Assembly (NCBI GenBank): GCA_022225965.2
Contig: JAKJXP020000006.1
Coordinates: 310,001-374,000 of the forward strand
DNA length: 64,000 nt
From: Diatrype stigma
Taxonomy: Eukaryota > Ascomycota > Sordariomycetes > Xylariales > Diatrypaceae
Direction: 5' to 3'
Made by a program: the position numbers and the translations under genes. Within the stretch, counting starts at the first letter, position 1. Each line of letters starts with the position of its first letter. Below the pieces are notes generated by a model. It was not told where the DNA came from. It saw only the letters and a list, made by a program, of their open reading frames with translations, and ran no database searches. Of this stretch, positions 43,639 through 59,011 are shown piece by piece.

Positions 43639-46600
43639 TTTAGGCAATAGGTGTCGATGCTAGTGGGTGGTGACAGAGGCAAGATCAGATAGACGGGAGG
43701 GCATGGAAAGGTGAGCAGGAGAGCAGGACAAAGTGACACAAGGGGCTTATAAATGGGAGATCAGCGAGGATTTTATGAAGCGAAGAGTCGAAAAGTCGGT
43801 TTGATCAGGCAATTGGTCAGATATGAGAAGCAAGGGTGGCTGTTTTTATGAGATTCCAGATGAGTATTAATAATATACCATGGAGACGTCTACCTACGTT
43901 ATAGAGTGTAACGATTATGTGATGTATGTACAGTACGTATGTAAGTCCCTATCCTAACCTGGTAACTTACATAGAGCTAGAGGGGCCGTTGAAAGGTAAA
44001 ATAAAGGCGGGCTTATGGGTTTACAGGTCGGCCGTGCTTTATGTCCGAGGGCGGCGCCGATGAACGAAGTAGGTAGAGGTGGAGATTTGTGATGTTACTG
44101 AAGGGAGGTACTTCGTAAACCCGAAAGTAGATGGAAGTCTCTCCAAGCTACGAGCCAAAGTCTAAGCCCCAGAAAGAGCCATGTGCTATCAGATAGCTGC
44201 GGCACTTACTAGTTAGTGCCGACTGCCAAGATGAAGTTACCACGATGAAGCCAGGAGATCGCTTTCTCTATGAACTTGGACTGATGGGATGTGCTTTCGT
44301 ATCCTGTTTGGAACCCCTCGGCCAAGCAAAGTGATTGGAGGTTAGGGAGATAGTATGTTAGGCCGGAGTATGAAAGCCAAGCCCAAGCGTGTTCGTATCA
44401 TATATGTAATTCCACATGACGTTCCAAATATCAGTGGTGCTGCGGTGACGGGCTATTGGCGCAACGGCTGGGCATGCCTTGGTTCTGTTTTTGATAATCA
44501 CAGCCCTTCCCCTGAAAGGTATATACCAAGGCATGATGTATTGGGTACCAGGACAGGGGGATCTAGGTGACTCTGATAGCTTGTTTGCTTGTTGACCTGT
44601 GATGGACAGGTAGGGCTGAACACACCCGGGATGGAACACAAAGTTATAATAACATAGGATCATGCCGATAAGATCATCCAAAACAACAAACATGCTGACA
44701 TGATGCTTCATAAAGTTAAACGGCATACTGCTTATCCGGGCCTGGGGACGGTGTTGGCCAAAAGGATACATCCAACTACATCGGGCTCGAGTTTCGAATT
44801 GTGCCGACTACCAAGACCAGGGCAGTTCTGAGTAATCCATAATCGCAATCCGCGCATAACAAAAGTCTCCGAGAGACCGCGTACCTTGGTACGTAGTATG
44901 TAACTAGTATCAACTCAAAACCGTCCAGTAATTGACTGGTTACTATGTATCATCCATGGTGACAAGGAGCGATGCTTGTAAGTTAGGGCGCCATGATTAG
45001 ACGATGTTAGCTTACTTATTATTGCTCTGTACAATACAACCATGGATTATTATAGTCCTACATAGTACAGGTCTAGCAGCACAAAGTTGTTCATTACTAA
45101 GTACGACTTTATAGGGCCCACTGGGCTGTCACTTATGCATGGCCTTGCTTCGATATACTTGTTGTGTCCCCCTCATGACCTGTTGCTAAATTGAAGCTTC
45201 ATCCTTGCATCTGCTGCCTGCGCCTCTGGTATGCGTAGTCCTTTGTCAGTAATGGTGTAGCTCTGTGGTGATAACTTACCTCCGCAAACAGGGGATAAGA
45301 CGACTCTGGTTATAGGCGACCTTGTTGGAGTCATGAGCTCGTTACCAGCGTTGCTATATGCGGTTATGCTGGGCATGATCATCGCAATTGGTTGAACATT
45401 GGACGATATAATTACTTGTTTTACTGTATGTATTATGGTAGTAGTCTTCACATCTGTACCTAGCAAGCCTAGTAGTTACTGATCGATGCGGATGCGGATT
45501 GGGTTTCCGCACTGTCGGTTCGAAAACTTTCGCTTGTCTGTGTGTTTTGTCATCATGACAACGATCAATACTGCTAGCATGTGTAACTAGCTACATTATG
45601 TACCTAGTCAACTGATACCATTCTTACCATATCAAGCTGGAGGCTATGTAGATTCTTGCCCTTTTTCGGCTACTCTGATGATCCCACTCTTCAGCTTAAT
45701 GCCCAGAGAAGGTTGCATAGATACAACACATAATCAGCCCTAATTCGTATGGTATCTTCATGGAGTTCACCTTTAGCGCTCGCTCGCTCACCACCGTAAA
45801 GCGAACGAGAACCAATACGCGTACAGAAATGCCTTTATCTGCATCTCGGGTCAGATGTCCCATGTATGTGTTTCGAAGACCTGAAGCTTGGGGGGCAATG
45901 CGAGTTCTCCGTGTAAGTGATAGTGCCAAGTAGGTGGTATATAAGATAAAGTTGTACTCGTTCCCAGCCAGTATACGACTACGGCCACGAGCTTCGAGCC
46001 AAGACAAACTTTAGCTTGACTTGAGGCATCGTTAGTCATCTCAACCCACGTACGAGAGAGCTACTATGTACTGTACAGACTGTATAGAAGCCGAAATTTT
46101 CTTCCGCCCGGAGGAAGTTGTCCACGCCTTTGCCTAGGTGTTGTACATACATACTAGGGGCAGCTAATCCAGGCTCTTTATCCCTGCAACTGGACCCCAC
46201 AGGGCGGACAGAGAGCGGACAGAGGGCGGAGGGGAAGAAAGTTATGCAGCTTGTGTACGGGATGGGGCCGGTTCCGAATAGAGGCATAATGATGTTAGCT
46301 TCTCTGTGCACCGCGCCCTTGAGCCCAAACCTTAACTACTTATTGACCCATGAGGCAACTGACATACTTGCATAGTAGTAATTGTCGACGGCCAACTACC
46401 AGTATATCGACGATGATTCATTGTGCCAGGGGGTTTATCTTGATCATAGATCGATCAATTGTGGATTAACAGAACGACAGCCGATCTCGGTACCGGTAAT
46501 AAACAAACCTTCCAGCTTGCTAGCAAGGCAGGCAGTATGTATGTAACTCGGCTCCGAACCGCACCATACAAAGAAGCTATACTCTATACTGCACGTCTTC

Positions 46601-49227
46601 GTAGCATTCAATCCGCGCGCTCGGCATCCGGCAGCGAACGGCCCCGGACCAGAGTTACAGCCTTGCAAGTTGAAAGTCATATGAACCTGCATGGCTGCTG
46701 CGCCATTTTCCAGTTGACCATTTCCTTCCATTCATTTTTCGACACTTGTAGCATTTGCAGGCGGGGACACAAGGGGGGACAGGAATGGTAGGTATCCTCT
46801 TCTACATAGTAGGTATCCTCTTCTGGGTATTTCAAAATTGCAAAATTGCAGCAGACCCAATTGCAGCAAGTATCGCTTTTCCACACGCTTCCACACTACT
46901 GTGCCTTATTATGGCTCTTCCTGTCTTGGCTGGGAAATGTTTCAGGTTAGGGGGTACGAAGGGCATGTAGGTACGAGTCGGGCTCCGGGGCGGGTTCTTC
47001 TCGCGCTCCGAGACCGAACCGAAGTGGCCTATGGATCGCCCCGACGGCAAACTCCTCTACCCAGCGCAGTCCAGGTGGGGCCTCTTGTAGCCTGTCGCGC
47101 CTGTCCAGAACCTGTCCGAAACCTGCTCGCCCCCCGACTCTCTAATATTCTCTATTCCCGTTCTTATTAGCCTGCCTGCACTCACAATTCATGTATATAT
47201 GTGGATTCCATTTGATTATTTCCTACGTGCCTAGGGAGGTATTAGCCTAGCTCCTAGGTAGGTATTGTACCTTTCGGTAGTGTCGCCTACCCGCCTACAT
47301 GGTGCTCATGCCGAAATCTCAAGGCTGTCCAGTCGCGTCCAGTCGCTCGAGAAATGCTTCTAGAAATCGCTCGTTGCAGTCCGTTACTATGTAAGTTGAA
47401 ACTATCTACACTACCTGGACTACCTAGTCCTATCATATATTTACTATGGTATAGTTACTATGTAAGTTATGTGCCTCGGCATTTCGTTCATTAGCCTTCG
47501 ATCTACCATGCTTGCCAAAGCCCGCCACGCGTGAGTCGAGAGTCGAGACAGCTTTGCTTATTTGATGAACATGAACCATCTGCTACCTAGTATATAGTAG
47601 TTGCTACTATGTACGTCTGTAAAGCCGCTTGAAGGCTAGCTGAAGGCTCGCTAAAATCGCCGTCGTTAAAACTTTGCGATCCCCACTGCAACACCAGAAG
47701 CAGCGATTGGATATCCTCTATAGTGCTCAGCTTACCTCGTGTGCCTCGGTTGGGACAACTGCCCGCTGCACTGTCAGCAAGTGGCATTCGACACCCTTGC
47801 GCTTGCAGGAACCAATACTCTGTCAACCGGCTCATGGCTCCGTTCAGTCTTGCTGCCTTATGTAAGACCGCCGTACGAGCGATGAACTACCCGGGCTGCT
47901 AGGTAAGTAAGGTCAAATGGAAGAAGCGCCTGAATGGTTCAAAGGCTCGTGGAATATCCAAAAGCTTGAAAATGTCTCCCCGATCGGTAATCTAGCCGCA
48001 GAGCAAGTCGCAGGTGGGTGGTGGATCCCGCTGATGACTTCATCGAGGGTGATCCCGTCTTGGCGTGTCAAGTCTGCAGCCAAGTGCCGGCATATCACCA
48101 GCATAATATCATATCACCATCTCTGTGTGCATAGCACATAGTATGGAATCTATGGATGCTAGTCAATCGATGTTAGCGTCAACTCACTCCCGTCGCTCAC
48201 TTGGCCGACCACCGCCGAGCACGCTTCGCGACGTGTTGCATTGAATCAAGCACTTCAGCTGCGGCTTTCTGAGCAGATGAAACGCAGGTAGTAGAGCGCT
48301 CTTCCTGGATCCTGACTAGCTAGCCCAAGTCCATGATGAAAAGCCTGGTCAACTTCGTCAACGTTGTCAACGTCTCGGTACACGGGGTTTGCTCTAGCAA
48401 TCCCGGACATAGTGTGATGGCGAGGATGAGGGTAACATTGTTGCACTTGGGACTTAGGGTTTGGAGACGGCATGCCCCACAATCGAGACAAAGGGAGCGA
48501 TACCCTCAAGTCTCTTCTCCCTAATGGAGCAGTAGGAACAGCGACAGCTCTTCCACGTCGCAGGGCTTTTCATCATCACTAACAGGTTTGCCCGCTGTGT
48601 TGATAGGGGCATCCAGGTTGAGCGTGTTGGAGCCTCCCAGCCCGGACCAAGCCAGTGAAGCGTAGATAGGTAAGTGTTAATCCACGGCATCAATTCTCGA
48701 CTCAGCCGACTTTAATGGCATATCATATGAATACTTTTGAACTGAGGTTGACGGTCCTTGAGTAGTAAAGTATAGGAGAAAGAAATGGTGTGGTTGAATC
48801 GTAGATGCGTAGCCCATGCATTGGGATATCACCTTGCCGAACGTATTATTGGGGACACCGCGGTCACCATGATGTTAGCTAAGTACATATGAATATATGC
48901 ATCGCTAAAGCTGAGTAGCTCTTCCTTGACACCTCAACACATACAACATGTGGCTGAGCATTTCCGTCCTAGATGCTATCAGCAGAATTCTCCGTGAGAG
49001 GTTCTGATTACTTGCATCACGTCACACCACTAAGACTAGATTTCAACTTCATAATATCAAACAAAAGGTTATAGACTAGAAGCGCTGGACTCTGTAACAC
49101 TATCTACAGTTGAAATATTTGTCCAAGATCGCATTTCAGTGTGCGATGTGACACGATCCACACCTACAACGCGAGAAACCGGTTGAAAGAGCCCCCACCC
49201 CCCCAAAATACACCTGCCCGAGGACCT
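43639..49227. other. Gene-poor 5.6-kb region upstream of the Zn2Cys6 gene
   Basis: No supported gene. The open frames (at most 137 codons, 44358-44771) show no domain, codon-bias or splice support. There is a small tandem duplication of TAGGTATCCTCTTCT near 46790-46825 and CAAAATTG units near 46833-46850. The first 1-2 kb is the transcription-factor promoter; the remainder is downstream of the permease gene. Confidence 0.5.
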
Positions 49228-52393
<3,166 letters not shown>

Positions 52394-53458
52394 GGCTTGC
52401 TTCTTATTACTCTGATATGACGTTCGAGTGGTAGGGTGGGTGGGTAAGCGGTACCACCGCCGTAGCCGTGGCAAGGCAGATAGATAAAGTTAACTTAGGC
52501 TACGGGCTCGATCGGTCGTGGGTGAGTTAACTACCGCGGGTGAGTCGAGATTGAGATGTAGATAGATAGACAAATGGTCGAAATCTCGAGGCTTCCTGGC
52601 TACCTACTGGTTACAACAGCTTATCAACAAAGCAACTGTCGTACATGTCATCGAACCGGCAGTAAAAAACTGAAGGAACGCTCTTGACTCTCGATTCTAC
52701 TTCCCACTCTCTCGTGCGTAAGACCTAAGACGTATGGTTATAATACGCCTCATAGTTATCACAACCACAGCACGTTCTTTATCTCTGGTTACACCATCTA
52801 TCTGCCTATCTATCTTCCCCAGCTAACCCCCCCTACCCCTAGCCAGCTAGCTGATGATACCGATTCCCCAATGGGTAATCATGCTTCTCCGTATCAGCAG
52901 CCTCAACGCTATATCGCGGGGATATAACCAGAGCTCCCTCCCTAAGTTGGAGCTAGCAGGGGCTACCCTATCTACCGACCGGGGTATAGCTTGGTGCTTG
53001 GTCGATCGCTGGTAGATCTGCCGCCATCCATGGCAGATAAGCAGATAAAGGCCCCCTTTATTACCTTATAGGGTGGTATTGTAGGTACAATGTACAATAG
53101 TCATACTATGTATTGTACGTAGAGGACGATGAAGACCGTACCTACATATCTTAGCGGAGAGCTAGCTAGTCAAGTCAAGTCAGGTTATAATGTATCGTGA
53201 ACTGTTTGAATTCTATCAGGATGTCCCCTATAGAAGAAATTATGTACAGCTTTTATGGCCACAACGCCGGTGCCCACAATCGAAGAAAGACTTATCCAAG
53301 TCTATTCAGGGGGGGTATATAGCGTTCTCTCCCTGAGCATGGTAACATGATAAGAACAAAGGAAACCCCGCAGAAACGCCGCCGCCGGTTATGTATGTGG
53401 TGGTAGGTAAGGTAAGGTAGGTAGAGGTATAGGTAGTAAAAACGTCATTTTAATAAGT
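52394..53458. other. Permease promoter region
   Basis: About 1.1 kb with no gene. It carries several GATA-type sites, listed separately, and short TAGGT repeats near 53402-53434. Confidence 0.55.
52475..53050 (-). promoter_or_regulatory. Cluster of GATA-factor sites upstream of the permease
   Basis: AGATAGATAAAG (about 52478-52489), TAGATAGATAGAC (52559-52571), TATCT repeats on the opposite strand (52797-52814) and paired AGATAAG/AGATAAA (53034-53049) lie 90-660 bp upstream of the permease start. GATA sites bind AreA/NIT2-type nitrogen regulators in ascomycetes; pairs within 30 bp are typical of functional sites. Function here is inferred. Confidence 0.4.
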
Positions 53459-53836
53459 TTATTTTCCGAGGATGTTCAGAAGGTTCTTCTGGCCTTCGTT
53501 GACCTCGTGCAGGATCCTCTTGTTGTCCTCCTGCAGGATCGACTCGGCCAGGTTGTGCTTGGTGGCGAAGAAGCTGTCGAAGTCCTTGGACTCGCGCATC
53601 AGCTGCCTTTGGACGTAGTAGGCCACGCTAGAGACTATAATAAGGTCGAATAAGTCAGTAAAGTAATCAAAAAGCAGCATGGGGAAAATGCAATGCGACG
53701 TACCGGCTAATACTGTCACTGCTGCCGGCATAAGTCTGGGGGACTTGGTGGCCGCAACCTTGTTCAGGCTGGAGGACAGGTGGGTTGCCGGGTGGCTGCT
53801 GAGAGCCGCATACATCCGGGGTGACGAGTTGACCAT
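53459..53836 (-). CDS. Small single-span membrane protein of unknown function
   Basis: Exons 53836-53704 and 53634-53459 flank a 69-nt intron (GTACGT...TATAG), giving 102 residues from MVNSSPRMYAALSS. A basic, hydroxylated N-terminal part without acidic residues, which could be a mitochondrial targeting region, is followed by one hydrophobic segment (about residues 34-50, PAAVTVLAVSSVAYYV). A charged C-terminal half (QRQLMRESKDFDSFFATKHN, then EDNKRILHEVNEGQKNLLNILGK) is likely helical. The second exon keeps good codon structure and the splice joins cleanly in phase 1, so I take it as real. I do not recognise the family; a small mitochondrial inner-membrane protein is one possibility. Confidence 0.65.
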   Translation of the reverse strand: MVNSSPRMYAALSSHPATHLSSSLNKVAATKSPRLMPAAVTVLAGTSHCIFPMLLFDYFTDLFDLIIVSSVAYYVQRQLMRESKDFDSFFATKHNLAESILQEDNKRILHEVNEGQKNLLNILGK

Positions 53837-55395
53837 TGTGTCGGTTGTTTGTGGTTGATCAGGTGGAAGTGCGACTGTAGAGTGGTATTGTTTGGTGGAT
53901 GGGTAGCAGTATGTGTGAATGGTGCAACCCAAAGTGATGACTGATCAGGAAACTAGGTAGGTAAACCTTGTTTGTTAATCGTTTGGTGGTTGTTGATGAG
54001 AGTGTGTGATGAGAGATGCTTGTTTGTGATGCTGCTGCTGTTGCTCCTGTGCGATGAGATGAAAGCTGATGGGCCAGACATTTCGAGTATCACAGCAGCA
54101 GGTTTCGAGCCGCAATATAAATCCCAAATCCATTGTCAAAGCGTTGGGTCGAATGCCGCTCTTCTGACAGTCCTAGCTGTTCAGCTATTCCGACTAACTG
54201 TCGAAGGTTCACGATATGGTATGATCCCCAATCGCTGGTGGTGGCATCGTGGGGTGACGGTGATGCTGGCGGGCACCTCCGACCGGCTGGGTAGGCCTCG
54301 CAGTCGCAGCGCGCCGCCGCAGCGCCTCTGCCACGCTTGCTCTAGCGCCAACCCCATCGCTGGGCTGGGCTGGGAACAGGCGACAGGGGGGCCACAATAT
54401 CGTCAGAATCCGGAAGGGCCAACACGCCAACGCGCTTGTCAGCCGCCAATTCTGTTCCAGTCGTCGAGCGAGTCCGTCGCTATGGTACGATTATAGTACC
54501 AGTCAGCCCAAGCACTTTCCCCAAACTTCTGTTTCTTTCCCGCGTCTTAACCTTCCCAGAATGCCGGGATCGGCTAGAAAGTGTCGGAGCCATCCATCGA
54601 CCCGATGATGGGGCTCTATTGCCTTATCAGCTTACTACTCTATCGAAGCCCTACGGAAGTTGGGCGTTGAAATGAAACGCCAATATGAGCCCAGCTGACG
54701 CAAGGTTCTCCAGGACTGTCCCATTCTTCTTCGGACCGCGCCGGACGCAAGCGGACACGAACGAACTACCTTAGGTAATATTCAAATTTCCATAAGCTCC
54801 GCCCATAACAGCCAGTCTTATATTAAACTCCCGTGATGACACGATTAACACCAACGGTTCAAGATATAACTACGTGCGGATCTTATCGGGCGCGTTGGCG
54901 GCATCCCTAATCCTACAACGATTCATTCGATAGTCGGAAGGGGATGCTAAGATGAGCTAGTCAAGCCATCGCAAGTCTTAAGAGCCCGTCTTGCTATAGT
55001 ATGAGCACGTGGATCAGTTCTATTGGTGAATATAATGTATCAAGATTCAGTGTCTCCTCAAACATCAGCCTTGTGGCATGTTTCAGAGCTGTCTGTGGCT
55101 TTAACACGTATAAAATGGCCAGTCAGACTGCGTGGGGGACCCCGCATGATTATACCACTGTTACCCCTTGCTTTGGCGCTTAAGAGGAATATATCGGCGT
55201 ATAGTTTTCTTTTGTATAATTTCTTATCGTCATTCAGCAACATCGTAGGCAGTGGACGATTGATCGCTTGGTATAAGTTCTATGCAGTTCTAGTCTCAAT
55301 GCTAATATAATATGCAAAGACTTACAGAACCGATAAGCTCACAGGGAAGCCGCTATATATATAGGGTGCCATCAAAGGCTACCAATGGATGAAGC
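53837..55395. other. Intergenic region between the small membrane protein and SPP
   Basis: No recognised gene in 1.6 kb. The plus-strand open frame 53972-54496 (174 codons) begins at a non-ATG codon and lacks any family feature. Other frames are shorter. Confidence 0.5.
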
Positions 55396-57342
55396 CTAAT
55401 CGGACGGGTCTGGTAACGGAGACGGCGGATAGATGGCGAAATGGATCACAGCCTTGGGTGACTTAGACTTCGCTTCCTTGGGTGCATCCTTGTCCTTCTT
55501 TTCCTTCTCCTCCTTTCCCACTTCTGTCTGCTTCTCATTCCCCGCCTCCTCGCTTCCCTCCGCCTTGTCTTCCTTGTCATTACCCTCCTCGCCCTTCTTT
55601 TCCTTCCCACTACCAGTTTCCTTAGCGTCGGCACCCGCCTTCTCATTCTTATTGTGTTCAATCTTCTTTACCACCGCGCCGCTCCCATCGACCTCAACAT
55701 CAACGACGACCTCCTCGGTGTCGAGGCTGCCGTCCTCGGTATAGGCCCACATGAGGCGGAGCTCGCGGCGCGCAGCACCCGTCAGCCAGGCGGCCGCCAC
55801 GACTCCTGGCACCAAGTACAGCAGCGCCGGCTGGGCGTGGTTGAAGGCCAGCAGCATGGCGAGCGTCGTTAGCATCGCCAGCAAATAACCCCCCAGCGCC
55901 GCGTGAAAGTACGTCTTGGGGAAAGCCGAGGCCCGGAGCGCCGCCGTCGCCGTCGGCGACAGTATCCGGAGGAAAGACGTGCTCCAGAACCGGTCGCCCC
56001 ACTGCCCCTGCGGGCTGACGTAGTCGGGCTTGACCACGATGTACTGCGTCTTCCGCGTCGTTACGGTGGTCGCTGTTGTTGCCTGTCCCGACGGCGACGA
56101 TGATCCTTCAGGAGTAGTCTCCGTCTCGAGCTCGACCGGCACCAGCTTCCGCTGGTGGTGGTAGAACATATAATGGTCGAAGCGCAGGCAGAGGGCGATG
56201 AAGATGCCGGGAAGCACGATGTCGCCTAGTCCTAGCATGCTTGCCCTGGTGGGACCTTCGAAAACTAGCTTGATGGGAACATCGAGCTTCGTAGCCACCG
56301 TCACCATATATGGCCTGTAGTAGATATCAGCACCGGCATCAGAAGTCACTGTGGATGGAGCGTCGTGCGACAAAACTCACGTGTAGAAGACCATGTAAAT
56401 ATCATAGAAGAAAAGCCCAAACAGAACCATGCTTCCGGTCCCAAACGTAGTGGGGGACAGCATGGTGAGAACGACATAGCTGAAGGCATAACCCATGACA
56501 TTCGAGAGGAAAACAGAGCCGATGCTGTTGTATATCAGGCTTGCTCCGATAGCAAGGACGATACCAACCAGATCGTTGAGTTTCATCTGGAACTTCTCGC
56601 GGATGATGCCGTAGATCCAGAAGTCCACCGTCCAGGACTCCAAAAGCAGATGCCGCACCTCCCAGATCTTGCGGTTCGTGGCCTCGGAGAGCTTTAGCTC
56701 CGACAACGGACCGGGAAAGGGGGTAGACTTCTTGTCGTTCCACACGCGATCATCGGTGTTGCCAAGGGCATGCCATTGGCTTCTCTTCGTGGGATCGATG
56801 TGAAACAGCCTGCCATCCCTGGCGGCCCAGACGGTTGGGAAAACAAAGCCAGTCACGAGGTGCAGGGTGTCCGCAAAGAGCTTACCCATGGCCGCCAGGG
56901 ACGTGACGGAGAAGTAGGCTCGGAGGATCTTGTTGATGATATCAGGGTCGTCGAGCCACGTGATTAGATAGTAGAGGCCAACGAGAACGATACCAGCCAT
57001 GATCGGAAACAGTAGAGCGTCCGATGGCATCAAACCCTGGACATACTGGTCCTCATCTTCCTCTTGCTCGTCGTCCTTGCCCTCGGCTTGGCCCTCGCCC
57101 CTGGTCTTCTTGGGCTTGGCGGAATGAGGCCGGCGCAGGGCAGCATGGGAGCCGATGTAGATACAGGCCAGTGAGGCAAAGACGATGCGCGTCTCAAGAA
57201 GCAGCAGGCCTCGGTGTTCAAACAGTTTGACCGGCAAGCTAGCCAGCTTCTCGGAGAAGGTCTGGTTGGAGGCTATGACGTCGGTCAGGTTGGTCACCAC
57301 GACCTCAGTGCTGTCGAGAAAGGTGGAGTTGCTGGTAGCCAT
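55396..57342 (-). CDS. sppA: Signal peptide peptidase (intramembrane aspartyl protease, A22B)
   Basis: It cleaves leftover signal peptides and tail-anchored substrates within the ER membrane and takes part in ER-associated degradation and, in Aspergillus, sterol-regulator activation and hypoxia adaptation. Exons 57342-56381 and 56314-55396 with a 66-nt intron give 626 residues. Active-site aspartates: Asp314 in FFYDIYMVFYT, the first exon ending just after it, and Asp352 in MLGLGDIVLPG; the PAL motif is at 483-485 (QPALLYLVPG). About nine membrane segments are visible. The loop at 70-95 is charged, and a hydrophilic tail of about 110 residues rich in Lys/Glu follows the last helix. Divergent from the cyclophilin gene, sharing 1.1 kb of promoter DNA. 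Symbol by analogy with Aspergillus; the yeast counterpart is YPF1. Confidence 0.93.
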
Positions 57343-58456
57343 GTTTCCAGTAGACCATCGACAAGTAATAGGACGGATCTAATGGTGAATGTGGAAGTCT
57401 AGCCAGATAATGGAACGGCCTGTTGTGCCGCTACTCCGTCTTCTCAGTCGTGAACCTGTATCGTGAATAGCAGCTGAGAGAAATATATCGAGGCAGGCGG
57501 CTCTCAGTCTTGATATATATACCTGCGGTAGCCTCCAGGCAAGGTAGACAAGATATACGTTTCTAGCTTTACTGCCAATATAGTAGCTGCGACATGGGAT
57601 CTCAAGCGGATGTTTGAAGGATAGACGAATAGTTGGTAGCTCGATTTAAACCCAATGGCATCTCAATGCATGGCTACTGGAAAGGGGTAAATGCGTTGGC
57701 TGAGATAAAAACGACTGTCAGGCCCTGAAACTGTGTCGTGATCTGTCTACTTGACATGGCCAACTGCAAACTACAGTGATGACATACCTAGGTACCTACA
57801 TATGTACATACATACATACATGTAGGTACCTAAAGTTTTGCAAGCGCCATGTACGAAATATGGGACTGTTGCCAGGCTGCTAGGGTAGACTAGCCAACCA
57901 GCTTTCAAGCTGGAGCGTGCTGGACATGCTTAGTTACATATAATGACGTAGTTACATAAAGTGTAGGTTACTAGCCAGTAAGCGGCTTATAGTTCCTGCC
58001 CATGCTGTAAGTCTCTTCTGTCTTCACATCCAGACTGAACGTGTATGACATGATATAAATGGGATGGGATCTGCTATAATCGAGATATCTTGGAACTCAA
58101 CCTAGTGTCGTATGTGCCGGCAAGGTCCTTTTGGCGATAGCACTTCAGGTAGCTACCTACATAGTTATATGAGTATATAATTACCAATAACTGGATAATT
58201 CCACTAACTGCATATGTGGAAGCTTATGGAACTAAGTGACATATATCAAACTACCTGTTCGTCCAAGCTGGAGCTCAGACAGTCCGCCAAATCCCAAAGG
58301 CAAATGCTTCATATAATTCATACCTTCATTAACCAATTGAAGCTACTTAGGCGGTTGCCCAACCCTGCAGTTTGGAGCCTCGCTGTCTCGTGGACGACTC
58401 AACCGTAGCTGCTATACCTACGCTGCTGCTGCTGCTACGACACAGCAGATATCAAG
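57343..58456. other. Divergent promoter region of SPP and cyclophilin
   Basis: No gene found. It contains a perfect 13-bp inverted repeat at 57789-57801 and 57820-57832 and many TACCTA/TACATA units. A (CTG)n-type run near 58420-58438 precedes the cyclophilin start. Confidence 0.6.
57789..57832. repeat. Perfect inverted repeat (13-bp arms, 18-nt loop)
   Basis: TAGGTACCTACAT at 57789-57801 is the exact reverse complement of ATGTAGGTACCTA at 57820-57832; the loop is ATGTACATA-type sequence that is itself partly palindromic. It could extrude as a hairpin or form a dimer-binding site. Confidence 0.9.
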
Positions 58457-59011
58457 ATGACAACCGACGTAGTTCTCGAGACCTCAATGGTGGGTCCCCC
58501 CCTTCCCTGAACTACTTACTACGCGCCTCACCCAGACTAACCACGGCACGGGCAGGGCGCCATAACCGTGGAGCTGTACGGGCGGCACGCGCCCAAGGCG
58601 TGCGAGAACTTCGCGACGCTGGCGCGGCGGGGGTACTACGACGGGACGGTCTTCCACCGGGTGATCCCGGGGTTCATGGCGCAGGCGGGGGACCCGACGG
58701 GGACGGGGCGGGGCGGCAGCAGCATCTACGGCGAGAAGTTCGCCGACGAGATCAGCCCGGAGCTGCGCCACACGGGCGCCGGCGTGCTGAGCATGGCCAA
58801 CGCCGGCCCCGACACCAACGGCTCCCAGTTCTTCCTCACCCTCGCCCCCACCCCCTGGCTCGACGGCAAGCACACCATCTTCGGCCGCGTCCGCGCCGGC
58901 CTCGCCGTCCTCAAGCGCCTCGGCCTCGTCAAGACCGGGCCCGAGGACCGCCCCGTCGACGAGGTCAAGATCTTGAGGGCGCGCGTGGTGGAGCCGGACG
59001 AGGGGGAGTGA
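58457..59011 (+). CDS. cyp1: Cyclophilin, PPIL1 type (peptidyl-prolyl cis-trans isomerase)
   Basis: A 162-residue single-domain isomerase, the length of spliceosome-associated PPIL1. Exon 1 (58457-58489) encodes [11 protein letters not shown]; a 66-nt intron (GTGGGT...CAG) follows, and exon 2 is 58556-59011 beginning [19 protein letters not shown]. Catalytic and drug-binding residues are kept: Arg46 in [39 protein letters not shown] and the Trp of [13 protein letters not shown]. It has no targeting signal, in keeping with a cytosolic or nuclear location. Third codon positions in exon 2 are almost all G or C, which also creates a long false open frame in another phase. It faces the Sgf11-like gene. 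Confidence 0.94.

Noticed and set aside
53972..54496. 174-codon plus-strand frame
   Set aside because: It begins at a non-ATG codon, starts with simple leucine repeats, and shows no domain or splice partner.
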